Assembly (NCBI GenBank): GCA_033725935.1
Contig: MU867067.1
Coordinates: 532,501 to 596,500 of the forward strand
Length of the DNA stretch: 64,000 bases
Direction of reading: 5' to 3'
Source of the DNA: Cladorrhinum sp. PSN259
Taxonomy: Eukaryota > Ascomycota > Sordariomycetes > Sordariales > Podosporaceae
How positions within the stretch are numbered: the stretch's first letter is position 1; the number at the start of each line of letters is the position of its first letter. The notes under the pieces are model-generated. The model ran no database searches. It worked only from the letters and a program-made list of their open reading frames with translations, and was not told the origin of the DNA. A program made the translations under genes and the position numbers. Shown piece by piece: positions 46,043 to 58,100 of the stretch.

Positions 46043-47128
46043 TCATCTGTCCCTCCTACTGCGTTTCTCCTCCCTCTCCTCCCTCTTCTCCCTCTCCCTC
46101 TCCTCTTTATAACTCCCCACGTGCCCGTATTTACTTTCCGTCCTCTGCCGTTTCGTATTTTCTTCCTTGCGGTAATCTTCCAATCTCACCGGCTTGTTAT
46201 TATCACCTCTTCTTCTGCCGGATGATGATGACGACTTGTTGTTATCAAGTGTTTGATTCCACTCGTCCAGTTCCTTGGCACCCTTTGAGGAATCCTTTGC
46301 TCCCAACCCTGCCAAATTTCCGTGCCGCTTGGGAACGACGGTCTTGACGGGGGGACCTCTGGGTTTTCCGTCCCAGCCGTAGGAACTGAGCAGGTGGGCG
46401 CCAAAGTCGTCTATGGAGACCGCCTTGTAGTCTGGGTCCTCCGAGTTGGAGAGGGGCCGTTTTTTGTTGGATGATGAAGAGGAGGGAGGGGACGGGGAGT
46501 TGCCTCCTAATAGGGCGGAGAGGGCTTGTTGTTGGAGTGTTTTTTGGTTTTCCTTTGGCGGGGGAGACGAGAACGGGGACCGGGACCGGGATCGGGATCG
46601 GGATTTGATGGGGGCTGCTGCTGGCTTGGATGATTTGGGGAGGATGGTAAGGCCGAACTTTTGTTCTTGTTTTGGGGTTTCTTCTGTGGAGGGTGGTGGT
46701 GGCTTAGGTGATGCGCTTCTTCTTCTTCTTCGTCGGTGGCCGTCGCGGTCGCGGTCGCGGTCCCGATCACTGCGGCTGTCTCTGTCTCTGTCCCTGTCCC
46801 TGTCGGAGTCTCGATGTCTGTCTCTGTCTCGCCTATCGTCGTCGCGGTGGTGCCTCGAGGAGTTATGATGCTTGCTGCTGCTGCGTTTTCTGTCGTCTCG
46901 TTGATCTTGCTCATCATCACCGTCGCCGTAGGTTAAGATGCTCTGAACGCGACCATTGGATCGGTGGTGGTCCTCGTCAGCATCTTCGTCATTGCTGTCG
47001 TTTTCTGAATCCGAAGGCGGCGCATCGCCTGCCCGGTGCCTTTTTCCAAATGTGGGACGGGATCGCTTCTTGATTCCTTGCGAAGGGGCTCCCCCTAGCG
47101 ATATTGCTATCCTCGAGTTTTCTGACAT
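46043..47128 (-). CDS. spp2: pre-mRNA splicing factor Spp2-like (G-patch type)
   Basis: Intronless, 361 aa. It resembles fungal Spp2, the G-patch protein that binds the DEAH helicase Prp2 and activates the spliceosome for the first step. The family segment is about 240-285: YKAVSIDDFGAHLLSSYGWD, then GPPVKTVVPKRHGNLAGLGA. In front lies a long disordered region with a (RD)n tract (about 100-130) and RS repeats (SRSRSRSRS). The end is highly charged (Glu/Arg). The N-terminus AISLGG..KKRSRPTFG is also typical. The G-patch is less canonical than in yeast, so the name is given with moderate confidence. It is transcribed in tandem with, but well separated from, the next minus-strand gene. Confidence 0.8.
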   Translation of the reverse strand: MSENSRIAISLGGAPSQGIKKRSRPTFGKRHRAGDAPPSDSENDSNDEDADEDHHRSNGRVQSILTYGDGDDEQDQRDDRKRSSSKHHNSSRHHRDDDRRDRDRHRDSDRDRDRDRDSRSDRDRDRDRDGHRRRRRRSASPKPPPPSTEETPKQEQKFGLTILPKSSKPAAAPIKSRSRSRSRSPFSSPPPKENQKTLQQQALSALLGGNSPSPPSSSSSNKKRPLSNSEDPDYKAVSIDDFGAHLLSSYGWDGKPRGPPVKTVVPKRHGNLAGLGAKDSSKGAKELDEWNQTLDNNKSSSSSGRRRGDNNKPVRLEDYRKEENTKRQRTESKYGHVGSYKEEREREKREEREEKRSRRDR

Positions 47129-47569
47129 TGTGGGAGGAGCGCGTTGGGTGTTGTTTTTTTCTCTTAAAACATGGAATATAACGAGATGTTCCAGCCAAAA
47201 GTTGATAAGAGGAGCCTTGAAATCGGCAAGCGATTTGAGACTTGGCAGGCCCCAAAAAGGTGGATCAGTGATGCTTGGCAGAGAGAACGGTGCCCCACTG
47301 TTCCATTCTTGTCGACTTACACAACCTAGATAGAGGCATCTTTGATAGAGGGGCGACAGTGTAAACTATTTTTTCACTCAGGGACCTCTCATAGTTAGAT
47401 ACCCTTTGCGATTGACCCCCCATCTTCAAGCTCCATATTTTCCGCTGGGAGCAATCACCACTCTACACATCAGCATGGACAAATCACCACTCTGCACATC
47501 AGCATGGACAAATTTGTAATTAATTCTATTGCTAAAAACCAGCCTGTCCAACATGGAGAGGAAAAAAAA
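47129..47569. other. intergenic, spp2 promoter and BRE4-like 3' region
   Basis: 441 bp with a 29-bp tandem duplication, listed separately. I see no gene. Confidence 0.7.
47453..47510. repeat. 29-bp tandem duplication
   Basis: Two head-to-tail copies, 47453-47481 and 47482-47510, differing at one base (A in the first copy, G in the second, in CTCTRCACATC). They lie about 330 bp upstream of the spp2 start and 60 bp past the stop of the next gene. Confidence 0.95.
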
Positions 47570-50500
47570 TTAATCAGCCTTGCCCTTCCCTTTCCCCTTC
47601 CCTTTCCTCTTGCGCCCGCGAGCTAGCCCACCAAGAAACTCACTATTACTACCACTACTACTCATCTTCCCATCCTCAAATCGAAAACTAAAATCTACAA
47701 CACCAACTAATTTGCTCACGGCCCTCACCAGCCCACCCAAATCATCACACACGAGCGTAATACAAACCTGCAACACCGCAAATTCTGCGTAGCCCGGTTG
47801 TTCCATGTTTTTGGGATCCAACAAATCAGCAGCCGCTTTTGCTTGTGCTGCTGCTTTGTGCTCGTCCATGTCCTCATAAACGTTATCGTACATGTAGTCG
47901 GCCCGACCAGTACGGGAATTGACAAGGTGAATTGGGGATCCGTATTCTTCGTCATCTTCATCATGATGATGAAGCCGAGCGCGATTACCGAGTCGCATTA
48001 GGCGGCGGGTTAATTCGTACGGTTTTGGTAAGGGCAGGAAAGGCGGTAAGCTCTGCCCTGATAAGAGTGAGTTGGAGAGGAGTGTGAGTGTTGAAAGGAT
48101 CGTGTGGTGTGTTGGATTCAACGTTGTGAGGACCTTGGCCATTGCGTCTAGCCATTCGCGGCTTTCATTGGAGAAGGCAATGGAAGGGGTACGTGGTTTG
48201 GGTGCTGTTGTGTTTTCGTCATGCTCGTTATTGTTGTTGGTATTCTCTTCCTCATCCTCCCCGTCCGCGACATTGTCCTGAGGGAAGAATGTATGTGTAG
48301 GGTGCATAAGAGTATAGCTTATCAACGTCAAGTATGCCATGATGCGGGTGCTTCGAAGAATTATGTCGTCGTAGGCTTCCCTGGGAAATTTCCCGCCGAT
48401 CGTGGGCTCCCACCTCTGCCATTCCGAGTGTTGAGACATGGAAGGGATTAGCATCATGACCTTGCCAAAGATCTTGCGGCCGATTTTGTGCAGGTGATGA
48501 GATGGCGTTCCTGGTGTAGCGGCGTCGCCTGTTGTACCGTCTAGGTTTGATCGGAGTGTTGAACTGATAACGCCAAAGTAATTGGCTACGAGGTAGAGAG
48601 TTGCGGACAGATCACGCCGCAGCCATGTGCGGTCTGTTAGTGGAGAAGGGAAGATGGTCCAGAAGAATGCTACCAAGCTACCGCCAGCAACACAGGCCAG
48701 ACGATACGGTGCCAGAAGATAGGTAGGATAAACGGGCTGACCAGTCCTCTCGGCAACCGCTCGACCGATCGCGGCGGTTTGTAGCCCGTATCCAATGATT
48801 AGAACTTGCGTGACGATGATGATCATGATCGCCGGAATAAAACGAGGGTATTTGATGAAGAAATAATAATCGACAAAGGTGAACAACCACAGAAAGACAA
48901 TGGCGCCAGCTGTTCTGCCATTGACGATGTACCATATGATGAGGGAGAACACCGCGGCAACGAGAGTGCCGCCAACTCTGCAGAGGAAACCAAAGAATGA
49001 CTGGCCTGAAGTCATTGTCATACCGATTGCAATGATGATCATGGCCCAGACAAGTCGTTGTTCCTGAAAGAATCGTTGCGTGTCCTCCAAGAAGGCAATG
49101 ATTCCAACCGTCATGGTGGCACACGCAACTCTGAACCCAAACATGGATTCTTCGGATCCAAAGAACTTGGATATCTTCCGTAGTCCGTTGCCGAACCGTT
49201 CCCAAGCTGTTGCCGGTGGAAGGTGCTCTGGGTCCCTCTTCAGATTGTACCCATCCCCAAAGGAAACAATGGTGTTGCTGGTCTCCATGAGATCGGGGCT
49301 CTGTTCGGCCGAGGAGTCTTCGTTACGGAGTATAGCCATGAACCACTTCCGCAGACGGTGGACTCCGGGCGCAATAAGTCTTTTCTTGGACATAGTCCCG
49401 TCTTGGACCTTCCTGTCGGCAAATGCAACAAGATCCTGAACCGCTTTCCCAGAGGCATGCATCAAATTTTCCATGTAGAGAACAATGTAAAGCTGTGCCT
49501 GATCGCGCTCTCGTCCATCCGGCCAGTATGAACAAGGGCTGTTATCCAAATCAGCTTCATCTCTGACAGGGTTGAAGCCCCTTTCCTTGACCCATCTGTT
49601 GAGCAATTCTCCCTTTTTGGAATAAAAGGCTTCGACCTTTTCCTTGATCACATTTGCCAGAGCGGGATCCCCGGGGCCAATCTTTTCTCCTCGAGCCTCT
49701 ACATCAACACCACCCTTGCGTGCCTTTTTCGGTCTCGGGAGAATCTCCAAGCAGATACCGGCATGCTCGAGACCCTGATCAATGGCTTCCGACAAGATCT
49801 CAAAAGGTTCGTGCATTTGCTTCATGACCTCATTCCAGATGTGTTTCTCTCGTTCTTTGTCGGCAGTCACCTCGTCTGGCACCTCATCCTCGTCGAGGTT
49901 CCAGCCGCGGTGCTCCGACACACGCTTAAAGATATCGATGATAGTCATCATGCCAAGAACTGGAATGTAGACATTGCGAATCATTGAAAACAGTTCACTG
50001 ATATCCTTGGCATCAAGCTTTCCCCAAGCGAAATCCCGTTTAGCAAATGGAATATCGGCATGAAGTTTCCCTGCAAGCTCCCTGAGCTTTCCGCCAACCT
50101 CCCTCAGCGCTTTTGCAGCCTTTTCTTCCTTGGTCAACCGCGGCTTATCTTTTCCTCCGTTCATTGCAGCCGAAGTGTTTGTCCTTGTTACCGTGGCAAA
50201 CATGTCCTCCTTTTCGATGCTGACCAAGTACGCCTTTTGCAGCGCGACCGTTTTCCGGAGAAGACCAATGGCGCCTTCAAATTCCTTGAACACCACCAAC
50301 CGACTGCTGATGGGAAAGACAAACAGGTTGACTCCCAGGCACAATGCAAGGGCAACCAACATGGCAGTCATCAGCTGCCTGACGAAGGAATGGGCAGAAG
50401 TAACGCTCGTCATGAAGGGCCCATTCGTTGCCGCTACGTTCACAAGGATGCTGTAGATAATGACGGGGAGATTGAAGGCCGGAAGTTTTGCCCGAACAAC

Positions 50501-51178
50501 ATTGCCGAACCAGATGTTGAAGAAGAGCCATACACCACACACGGCAGATTGGCTGGAGTTGTATGCCGGGATGGGGGTTGGTTGCGTGCCTGGCGGTGTC
50601 GTGTGCTCACGGGCCTTGATGGCTGACCAGAGGGCCAACATGGAAACGGCAGAGCCAAAGCTGACGGCAAGAACATTGAGCAACAGATTCATCAAGAATT
50701 TCCCTCTAGGCAAGACGGTTAGGCCGAGGATCGAGACGATAGGTATGAGGTATCCCACTGTGATGAAGTAGGAGGATACGGCCCGGGCCTGGTACATGGC
50801 AATGGCAATGGTCGGTGGAAGCGAACCTCTGGTTGGCGCATTTACAGATTAGCCATTTGGAAAGGTGATGAAGGCTTGAAATGCGATTTTTTCTCACTTG
50901 AACATGGTAATCAAGGTAGGCGCATCGAGTCCCAGCTTTGCGACGACACGAGCCAGTACTCCGGGCTTCTTCGCCGTCTGTACTCCATTTTGGCCTTCAT
51001 TGTCCCTAGCATTGGTTTTTTCTCTATTGAGGTTGTTGTTTGTTGTGGTAGTTTCGGTTTCTAAGCTGTACGGTGTCTCGGTCTGTTCTCCTGGAGTGGC
51101 AGCTGCAGGTTGCTGGCAGATTCCTGCATCTGTGCTTGTTCCCGTACCCGTAGCCGCGGCCGTAGCTTTGTCGTTCAT
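47570..51178 (-). CDS. BRE4-like polytopic membrane protein (fusaric-acid-resistance/aromatic exporter fold)
   Basis: Large membrane protein of the fungal 'ER transporter, 6TM N-terminal' family, related to yeast Bre4 and to bacterial FusC/aromatic acid exporters. The true substrate is not known. Exons are 51178-50898 and 50828-47570, giving 1179 aa. The junction forms MFKGSLPPTIAIAMYQARAV, where the first membrane block starts. Two hydrophobic blocks of about six helices are visible. The first spans YFITVGYLIPIVSILGLTVL to ALALCLGVNLFVFPISSRLV. The second, after a ~300-residue soluble loop with coiled-coil features, runs from FGFRVACATMTVGIIAFLED to RLACVAGGSLVAFFWTIFPS. The C-terminal domain is cytosolic, ending in a Lys/Gly-rich run. 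Length and layout fit the family. Confidence 0.88.
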
Positions 51179-53411
51179 GGCATGGAGATCAAGCTGATGA
51201 AGACAGTCAATTCACCAGTGGCTATGAAAGTAAAAAAGAGAAATGGGAAGCAAAAGTAAACATTGGACACAGCGGTGAAAAAAGCATGGGAGTTGAGATT
51301 GGGACCTTCATTATGGGCATTTGAAGACGGAAACGATCGGCACGAACCAATTGCCGCCCGCTTTTGGGGTTCACAAGCCTGTCCAGGTTGTCGGGATGGG
51401 ATTACTATGGTATGGATGCAAGTTGCTGAGCCTGCGTCATGGATTTGAGTTTTCAGTGAGATCGGGTGGATAAATAAGTGGAGTGTTTGTCAACGAAGGA
51501 AGCGGATAAGACGCAACTGTCATGAGTTCATGAACGGCGTGGATGCAACGCTTCAAGGGAGACGACCGGTTAATTTTGGGCGCCAAGTCACGGGTTTTCA
51601 GAGGGATGCTCCACCGGACAGCAACCAGAGATGAAGGCAGGCGTAGCTGGAGGGCAGTTGAAGTCTGAGATCTTTCCTAACTTGGAGTTCAAGCCTGGAA
51701 ATTGACGAACGATTGAGCAATTCGACTTTGGACAGCGCGACCGGCACAGCACCCCAAAATGAGGTAGGAAGACAATGCTCCAAGATGTGGGCGCAAACAC
51801 AAATGGAAATTTCCATTTAGACACAACACAACTCGGGCGATTCTCCTTATCTCGGGTACTATACCAAAAAGCGGACAAGGAAGCCTCGAGCTCACACTTT
51901 GTCTCAACGGCGTCGCATCTTTCTGTTTCCGAACCCCGACTTCTATGTTCCTTCTAGGACCAGTGTTCACCTTGTTGCTGTTGCTTGACCAATTCTACTG
52001 CGGAGAGCTTCAAATTGAGGACGACTTCTCCGTCCTCTCATTAGCCAAGCATTGAGGACAGCCATTTTCGAAGAGTTCGCGTCACTTTAGAGCAAGTACA
52101 AATATCTTTCTTATGGACTCTGTTCTCTCTCTTTTTCTTCTTTCCTTTTTCTCCTCACCTGTCTCTGCCCAACAAGGCTAAGATCAAGTGTAGTATCTGT
52201 TCTTCTCAAGTTTGATCACTTGGGACTTTTTCCAAAACACAAACCAATTTTTGTCAATTGGAAATTCCTCCCCCTGGGTTGCATCCTATGGAGTGATTTC
52301 CACAGTGTCCCTGGTCTTACACTGTCTCCAGGCGATGCAAACTTCCATTTTCCTTTTCTGATTTCCTTCATTGCCTTCTCGAACCTTGTTTTCGGGACGC
52401 GAAGAGGGGGGTTTGGAGTGGGTTTCCTGGTCAGGACCTTGGTGGTCGAAACATTCTGGGCAAAACAGTGGGCCTGGGTTCCCGGGTTGTTGGCATGCCG
52501 CCAAGCAAATGGGAGCTCCCGTCTTTGGCGAGCAATCACTCACATTGATCACTTTGCCAAGCAAGGAACGGACGCGGGATGACATGGCAGGCAGAGTCAG
52601 CAAGAACATCTTCCGAGATCGACAACCAGACTCTACCATCATATCTGGATCTTAGGCCATCCAGTCCATCTCAGGGGACCCTAGGGAGGACAATGGCCGT
52701 CGACCGAGCCGGATGGACCCGGATCGACAGAGGCTTCACGGAATTGTCATTTTTGGAAAGGCTCTCTCTCTCTCTCTGTCACCTTATGCAGGCAACTCGC
52801 CCTGTTACAACAGTTCCCGGCTCCTATCCGTATCATGCGCAATTCAATGAATCCTGCAGCAAGACATCTCATCGCGATTCGATCCGTGACGGTAACACAA
52901 GTGTGTCTGCATCTGATTTGATAATGAAGAAATTTCTGTGCATTTCTTCCGACTACTTCGATATCACTGGTCGTGTCCCCCTCACCCACCTGCAGCTATT
53001 TTGGAGAAAACATTTGACCATCTCACACCCGTTTCAGAGTCGGTAAAAGAGTGCGGCCGGGGGGCAGCATCAGCGAAAAAAAAAACTATGACGGTTGACC
53101 ACCCCTCTGCCCTCCCCTCCCCTCGAATCCTTCGACTCTGACTTGAACCAAATGGCCTCACCCATTTATATGACCATACCGGTGGTTCAGGAAGTGGGAA
53201 GCTTCTGAAGATTAAATTATTCTTCTAGCCCCAACCCCTCATTTTTAACACCTTTTCCCATCGCATTCTTATTCCTGTCTCCTGGGGAGCTCTGCCAGCG
53301 GCACAGCAAAGGCTTAACTCTCTCTGTCTTCCACCTCTAACTCACGGCACAAGCTCCTCATCCATCCATCCACAATACCACCATAACACCGCCGCAGCAC
53401 AGCAACAAAAA
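51179..53411. other. divergent promoter, BRE4-like / RS-rich gene
   Basis: 2.2 kb with no recognisable gene. Frames at 52216-52655 overlap on both strands and show no domain. I see no RNA gene or significant repeat. Confidence 0.6.
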
Positions 53412-54560
53412 ATGCCAACCTACCACACTCCCCCGCCAACACCGTCCCCTCTCATCTCTCAACAACCATACGGAAGCCCCTCACGCTCTCGATCCCGCTC
53501 AGTAACCTTCTCTGAACCTCCTTCCCTCAAATCATCGTCCTCCTCGTCCTCCTCGTCCTTCAAACATGGCAAGAAAGACGAACCCCATCACTCCCAAAAG
53601 GTCCCCCTCGTCTTTTTGGGTTCTATCGCAGCCGCTTCACTCCTAGCCCACAAATACTGGCCAAAGGGTTACATCTACGGCGAGAAAGAAGACTGGGAGC
53701 TATCCAAACACGCCTGCAAGCTCAAGGAGGAGAAAATAGCTCGCAAAGTCGAGCGGCTTGGGCATACTTCTTCTCGTTCTCGGTCTAGGTCAAGAGAACG
53801 TGGAGGCTATCCTCCTCCTCCTCCTCCCCGTCACGATGATCAACACCGTGACCGGAGACTAGGAGGACCAAAACCACCGCCGCCAACGGCTTACTACGCC
53901 CGATCAGAGTACTCTGAATCATCATCAGCTGGCTCCGCCTCCTCGGCCTCAGACCTCTACTCCTCTGCTTCCAGTCGTGGCCGTCACATCTCGAGAGATA
54001 CGATTACGGACATGAATACTACACTCAACAAAGGAAATGCTGTGCGACCTCAACGGCGTCGTTCTCGTTCCCGCAGCCGCTCTCGTTCTCGTTCTCGCAG
54101 TCTTTCCCGTTCCCGGAATAACGAGAAAGAAGAAGAAGAAGCAGACTACGAGCACTTCCGCGCTCCTCACCCCGCACAACTACCCCCTGCGCCTCAACGG
54201 AGCGCAATTGCTGGTGGGGTGAGCTCGACCCAAGGGGGTAGCCACTCTAACCCCAGGTTCGGTTCTTCCACGACGAGACCGGTGTACGCAAGGACTGAGA
54301 TGCTTGTTGGACGGACGGCTGTTGCGCCTGCGCCTGCTTCTTCGTCGGTTGTTATGTCGGGTAGCCAGAACGGTCACGGTGGTGGGAGGACGAGGTACTA
54401 CGAGGAGGTTGAAGCAGTTCCCGGGATGGGATCATCGGAGGTTGTTTATGTTTACAGGGAGCCTCCCCCTGTTGGTGGTGGCAGGGCTAGGAGGGCTTCG
54501 GTTGGTGCTGCTGGAAATGTGAGGAGGGAGTATGTGAGGGATGAGTGGGGCTATAGGTGA
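53412..54560 (+). CDS. Ser/Arg-rich protein with one membrane helix, unknown function
   Basis: Intronless, 382 aa, not recognised as a named family. The N-terminus is Pro/Ser-rich (PPPTPSPL, SRSRSRSVTF, a nine-Ser run). One hydrophobic helix, about 64-80 (VPLVFLGSIAAASLLAH), is followed at once by KYWPKGYIYGEKEDWELSKH and a charged, helical stretch to about 118. This is the only ordered-looking part and is probably the conserved core. The rest is RS-dipeptide repeats (about 120-132 and 216-236), PPPPPP, and a Gly/Arg-rich tail with YYEEVEAVPG and VVYVYREPPP. A single-pass anchor with a long disordered cytosolic tail is likely. No enzymatic motif is visible. ATG context is good (AAAAATGCC). 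Confidence 0.8.
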   Translation: MPTYHTPPPTPSPLISQQPYGSPSRSRSRSVTFSEPPSLKSSSSSSSSSFKHGKKDEPHHSQKVPLVFLGSIAAASLLAHKYWPKGYIYGEKEDWELSKHACKLKEEKIARKVERLGHTSSRSRSRSRERGGYPPPPPPRHDDQHRDRRLGGPKPPPPTAYYARSEYSESSSAGSASSASDLYSSASSRGRHISRDTITDMNTTLNKGNAVRPQRRRSRSRSRSRSRSRSLSRSRNNEKEEEEADYEHFRAPHPAQLPPAPQRSAIAGGVSSTQGGSHSNPRFGSSTTRPVYARTEMLVGRTAVAPAPASSSVVMSGSQNGHGGGRTRYYEEVEAVPGMGSSEVVYVYREPPPVGGGRARRASVGAAGNVRREYVRDEWGYR

Positions 54561-55114
54561 TGTTGTTGGTAGGTAGTAAGAGGTGATTTTAGACAAGGAA
54601 GAAAAACCCCGGATAAGTGGGTGGGTGTTTCGAGGAGTTTTATTTATTTATTTCGCCCTCTGTTTGTTCTCTAATTGTTTACAAGTTCTTGCTTTCTTTG
54701 CTTTGTTTCAGTTATCTTGTTTTCTCTTTTTGATTACAGGTAATGACACTTGGATACCTACCTGACCTTATGAACTTGATAGACTTTTCATGATGCTCTC
54801 GGGGTTTGGTTAATGATCATGACGAGGAAAGAAGCAAGAGCATGGAAAATAGATGTATACTTTATGTGACTTACCGTGTTATTTTACTAAAACACAGAGC
54901 GTTGAACTTGATCAAATATCTATTTTGATTTATTTGTATCTTGTGACCAACTCTTCCCTCTAAAATGCTCCTATTTATTCTTGAAATGTATCTATAGGCT
55001 AAATTATCTGTGCTATTGCCTGCCCGCCAACTGTAGCTTTGTTTTGTGTATTGCAACCCCTTGTAAATGCAGTATATTTACGCAACAAACCCCCTTTAAT
55101 CCCTGCCTAGGATC
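54561..55114. other. convergent 3' regions, RS-rich gene / elg1
   Basis: 554 bp of AT-rich 3' flank. I see nothing else. Confidence 0.7.
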
Positions 55115-58100
55115 TCAAGGCTCATCTGCATCGGCATCCTCATCAATGATCACATTATTCCTTGGCCTGCCCCTTCGTCCCACCGCCTTCCGCACCGAAG
55201 CCTTGACCGGCGAAGACCCAGGAGAAGTGGCATCCTCAAAGCTCGCAATCGAAGCCGCCCTGGGCGAAGGGGCCTCCGACTCCTCAACCTCAACACCACT
55301 CCACGCCTTTCCAGCCGTCTTTGCAACCAAATACGGGTTCATATCGGCCTTGAACCACTTTTCACCACGCACCGTGCTCCGAGTCCCTCCCTCAAGTGCA
55401 GAAAGAGCTGCTCGTGTGGTTCTCATCCGCTTCGTTCCAGGTTTGGCCTGCCCGCCCTCGCTCATCAAGCTGCTCATCTTGAGCCTCTGTTTCTGAAGAT
55501 GTGAATCATATGCAACAATTCCGCGAACAAAAGGCGCAACCTCCAAGACGATCAGCTTCAACGTCCGATCAAAGACAGAAGGATCCAACCATGCGCTCGG
55601 CTGAAGGCTGGGTCCCTCAGTCGCAATCGGATCAAAGGCAAAGGCAACGTCCATACGTCCAACGACTGAAGTCCCTGGAAGTGGAGATGTAAAACCTGAC
55701 TGAACGTAGTCAATCGTCTGTGCCTCGTTAAGTGGTCGGAGTTCATCAGCCGCCCCTCCATGAGCCGTCTTTGTGTATTCCTGCAGAGTTGATTTTGCAA
55801 GAGATTTCATGGCCGAAGAAATATTGATGGCCAACGAGTCATAATAAGCAAGCGAGGGCGAGTCAATGTAGTTAAGCCCCACAAGCAAGTCGTCCTGAAC
55901 GGGCAGTTCCTGCTGTGTGACATCCATGGCCTCCTGGGAACACAATTAGTAACAAATCTCTGAAGAACTTGTGATCGTTTTACCTCTTTAAATGCGGCGA
56001 AAGACTTGAAAGAGCACAAATCTGCCACACTCATTGCATCAGACATGCCATCGAAGGCTATTAATGCAGCAAGCCTGGCTGCTGGCGTATTGACGACAGG
56101 TTCTAGACCTTGTGCCCAAGTTTGAAGCCCGGTAGAATCCTCCCAATTGGCAATGTCGAGTCCCCAAGACTCCCAAGTTTGATGTATGAGTTCCTGCTCA
56201 ACGTATTGCGGCGAGACCTTGTCACCTGTAATCCTGTCTCGGGCCAGAAGGTTCATTCCTGAAATGTAAGTGTCTTGGCTGATGACCCTTACAACCTCCT
56301 TGTTTTCGTCTAGATCAATGCCCTTCGGCCAGCGAAGGTAGAACCAATCAAATCCTCCTCTTCGGTCACCAACTCCAATCTGGCACCAGTACTGCAAGTC
56401 CATTGTTGCAGCACGTAGATCAGAATTGCGTGAATCGTATAATGTTTCGACAGCCTGTCGACCCAGAGCATGTCCTTCATTAGCAGCGATCAGGAGAAGC
56501 CGGTCGATGGCCAGGTCTCTTGGTGGGAGGCCAAGTCGAAAGATGCCGTGCAGTTTAAGAGTGTGCAGAGGAATCAGAGTCTCATCGTTGCAGGTCACAA
56601 CAAAAGGTCTTTTTGAGTCTGCAATTAGCTCTACCACCGTAGCCCAGAACTGCTTATCCTCGCCAAAGAGAATATCCGCCTCCTCCAAGAGGATCAAAGA
56701 CTGTCGTTGGTTCTTGGGTACATCCTGCTTGGCCTCCTTTGGCTGATTAACCCCTTTCACGGGCTGTTTCGGCTTTGGCGCTGTTGATTTCGGCTTGAAG
56801 AATGCTGCCATTGTCGCCTGCTTTCCTGACTTGATATCATTGGCTGTCTCATCATCCGCTGCGGTGACTTCATCATCTCCCGCAGCAGCAGACTTTCGCT
56901 GATTAACATGATGGTTCTTGGTCATATTGCCAATCTTTGCGAGTATATCTTTCCCACTGCGACGGCTGCAGGAATTGATCTCAAAGACCTCAAACCCCAG
57001 TTCATTGGCCACAGCATAAACCGCAGCTGTCTTGCCACAACCATGCGGACCACTTATTACAAGTGTGTTGGCTATCTTGTCACCATCTCTGTCTTTCGAC
57101 AGACCGCCAGGCCTGATGACTGTCTTCCGCAGGATGCCTCGGCTGCCACTAGGTGCCCAGTCAGCCTCGTCTTCCGACAGCTCATTGAGCTCGTAGTCTT
57201 CGTCGTCACTAGAGACAATAAACCCATCAAGCTTCTTCCGTCGTTTGTTTTTGCCACCTTTTGCCTTTGATCCTGCTTTCGACCTTGGAGCCTCTTTAGA
57301 CCCTGTGTCAACCGATTGGACAGTCAATGCCTCGAGCCAATCTCTCAAAAGGTAAGCCTCTCGGCCAGGTTGAAGCACTTCAGCGGCACTGATGGGAGCA
57401 TATTTCTGAGCCCAGTTTGCTGTCTCGCACTGAGACCTATCGAATGCCGAAAGGGAGGAACGGACGGAGTCAAAAAGTCGAGCAAGCTGTTTTGGGGCAT
57501 TCTTGCCTTCTGGAGAGGATCTGAACGTCTTGAGTTCGGGAAGAATTCGTACTTGAAGTTTACTTCCACTCTCAAAATGCTTTTGTGGCAGACGGAGTTC
57601 TGGCGGAGGCGGAATGTGGTTATCTGTATCAATGTTCCAAATTGCTTGCAAAGTCGCCGGGATCTCCAATGACTGTGTAACAAGTGCGAGAATGGATTCA
57701 CTTTTGAGAACCTCTACTGCATGGCCTTTCGATTTGCGAGAAACTAATGACAAGGGATGGCCATCGCTATCTGGGGTCACGGCGTTGTCCTGAACATCCA
57801 CAGCCCGAGGATCCTCGCCACGAACGTGGACCATCCCGCGACAAGGCCATACTGGTAATTGAGCACCAGGAAACTTGAGTCCAGGGTTCCTGGTGCCAAA
57901 TTGGGGCACCGAACCAGCAGACGAGGCACCAGATCTAGGCTTCTTGGGTGAGAAGGGTGTTGATGTAAAAATCTTGTTTTGATGGTTTTTAGATGGTGAG
58001 GAAGGTTGAACACCTTTGATCTCTTCGGGTGCTGGCTCCTGCTTCTTGACCTTCCCTAGAAAGAATGGATGTGTTGTTTTAGTAGAAGCCTGCGAAGGGG

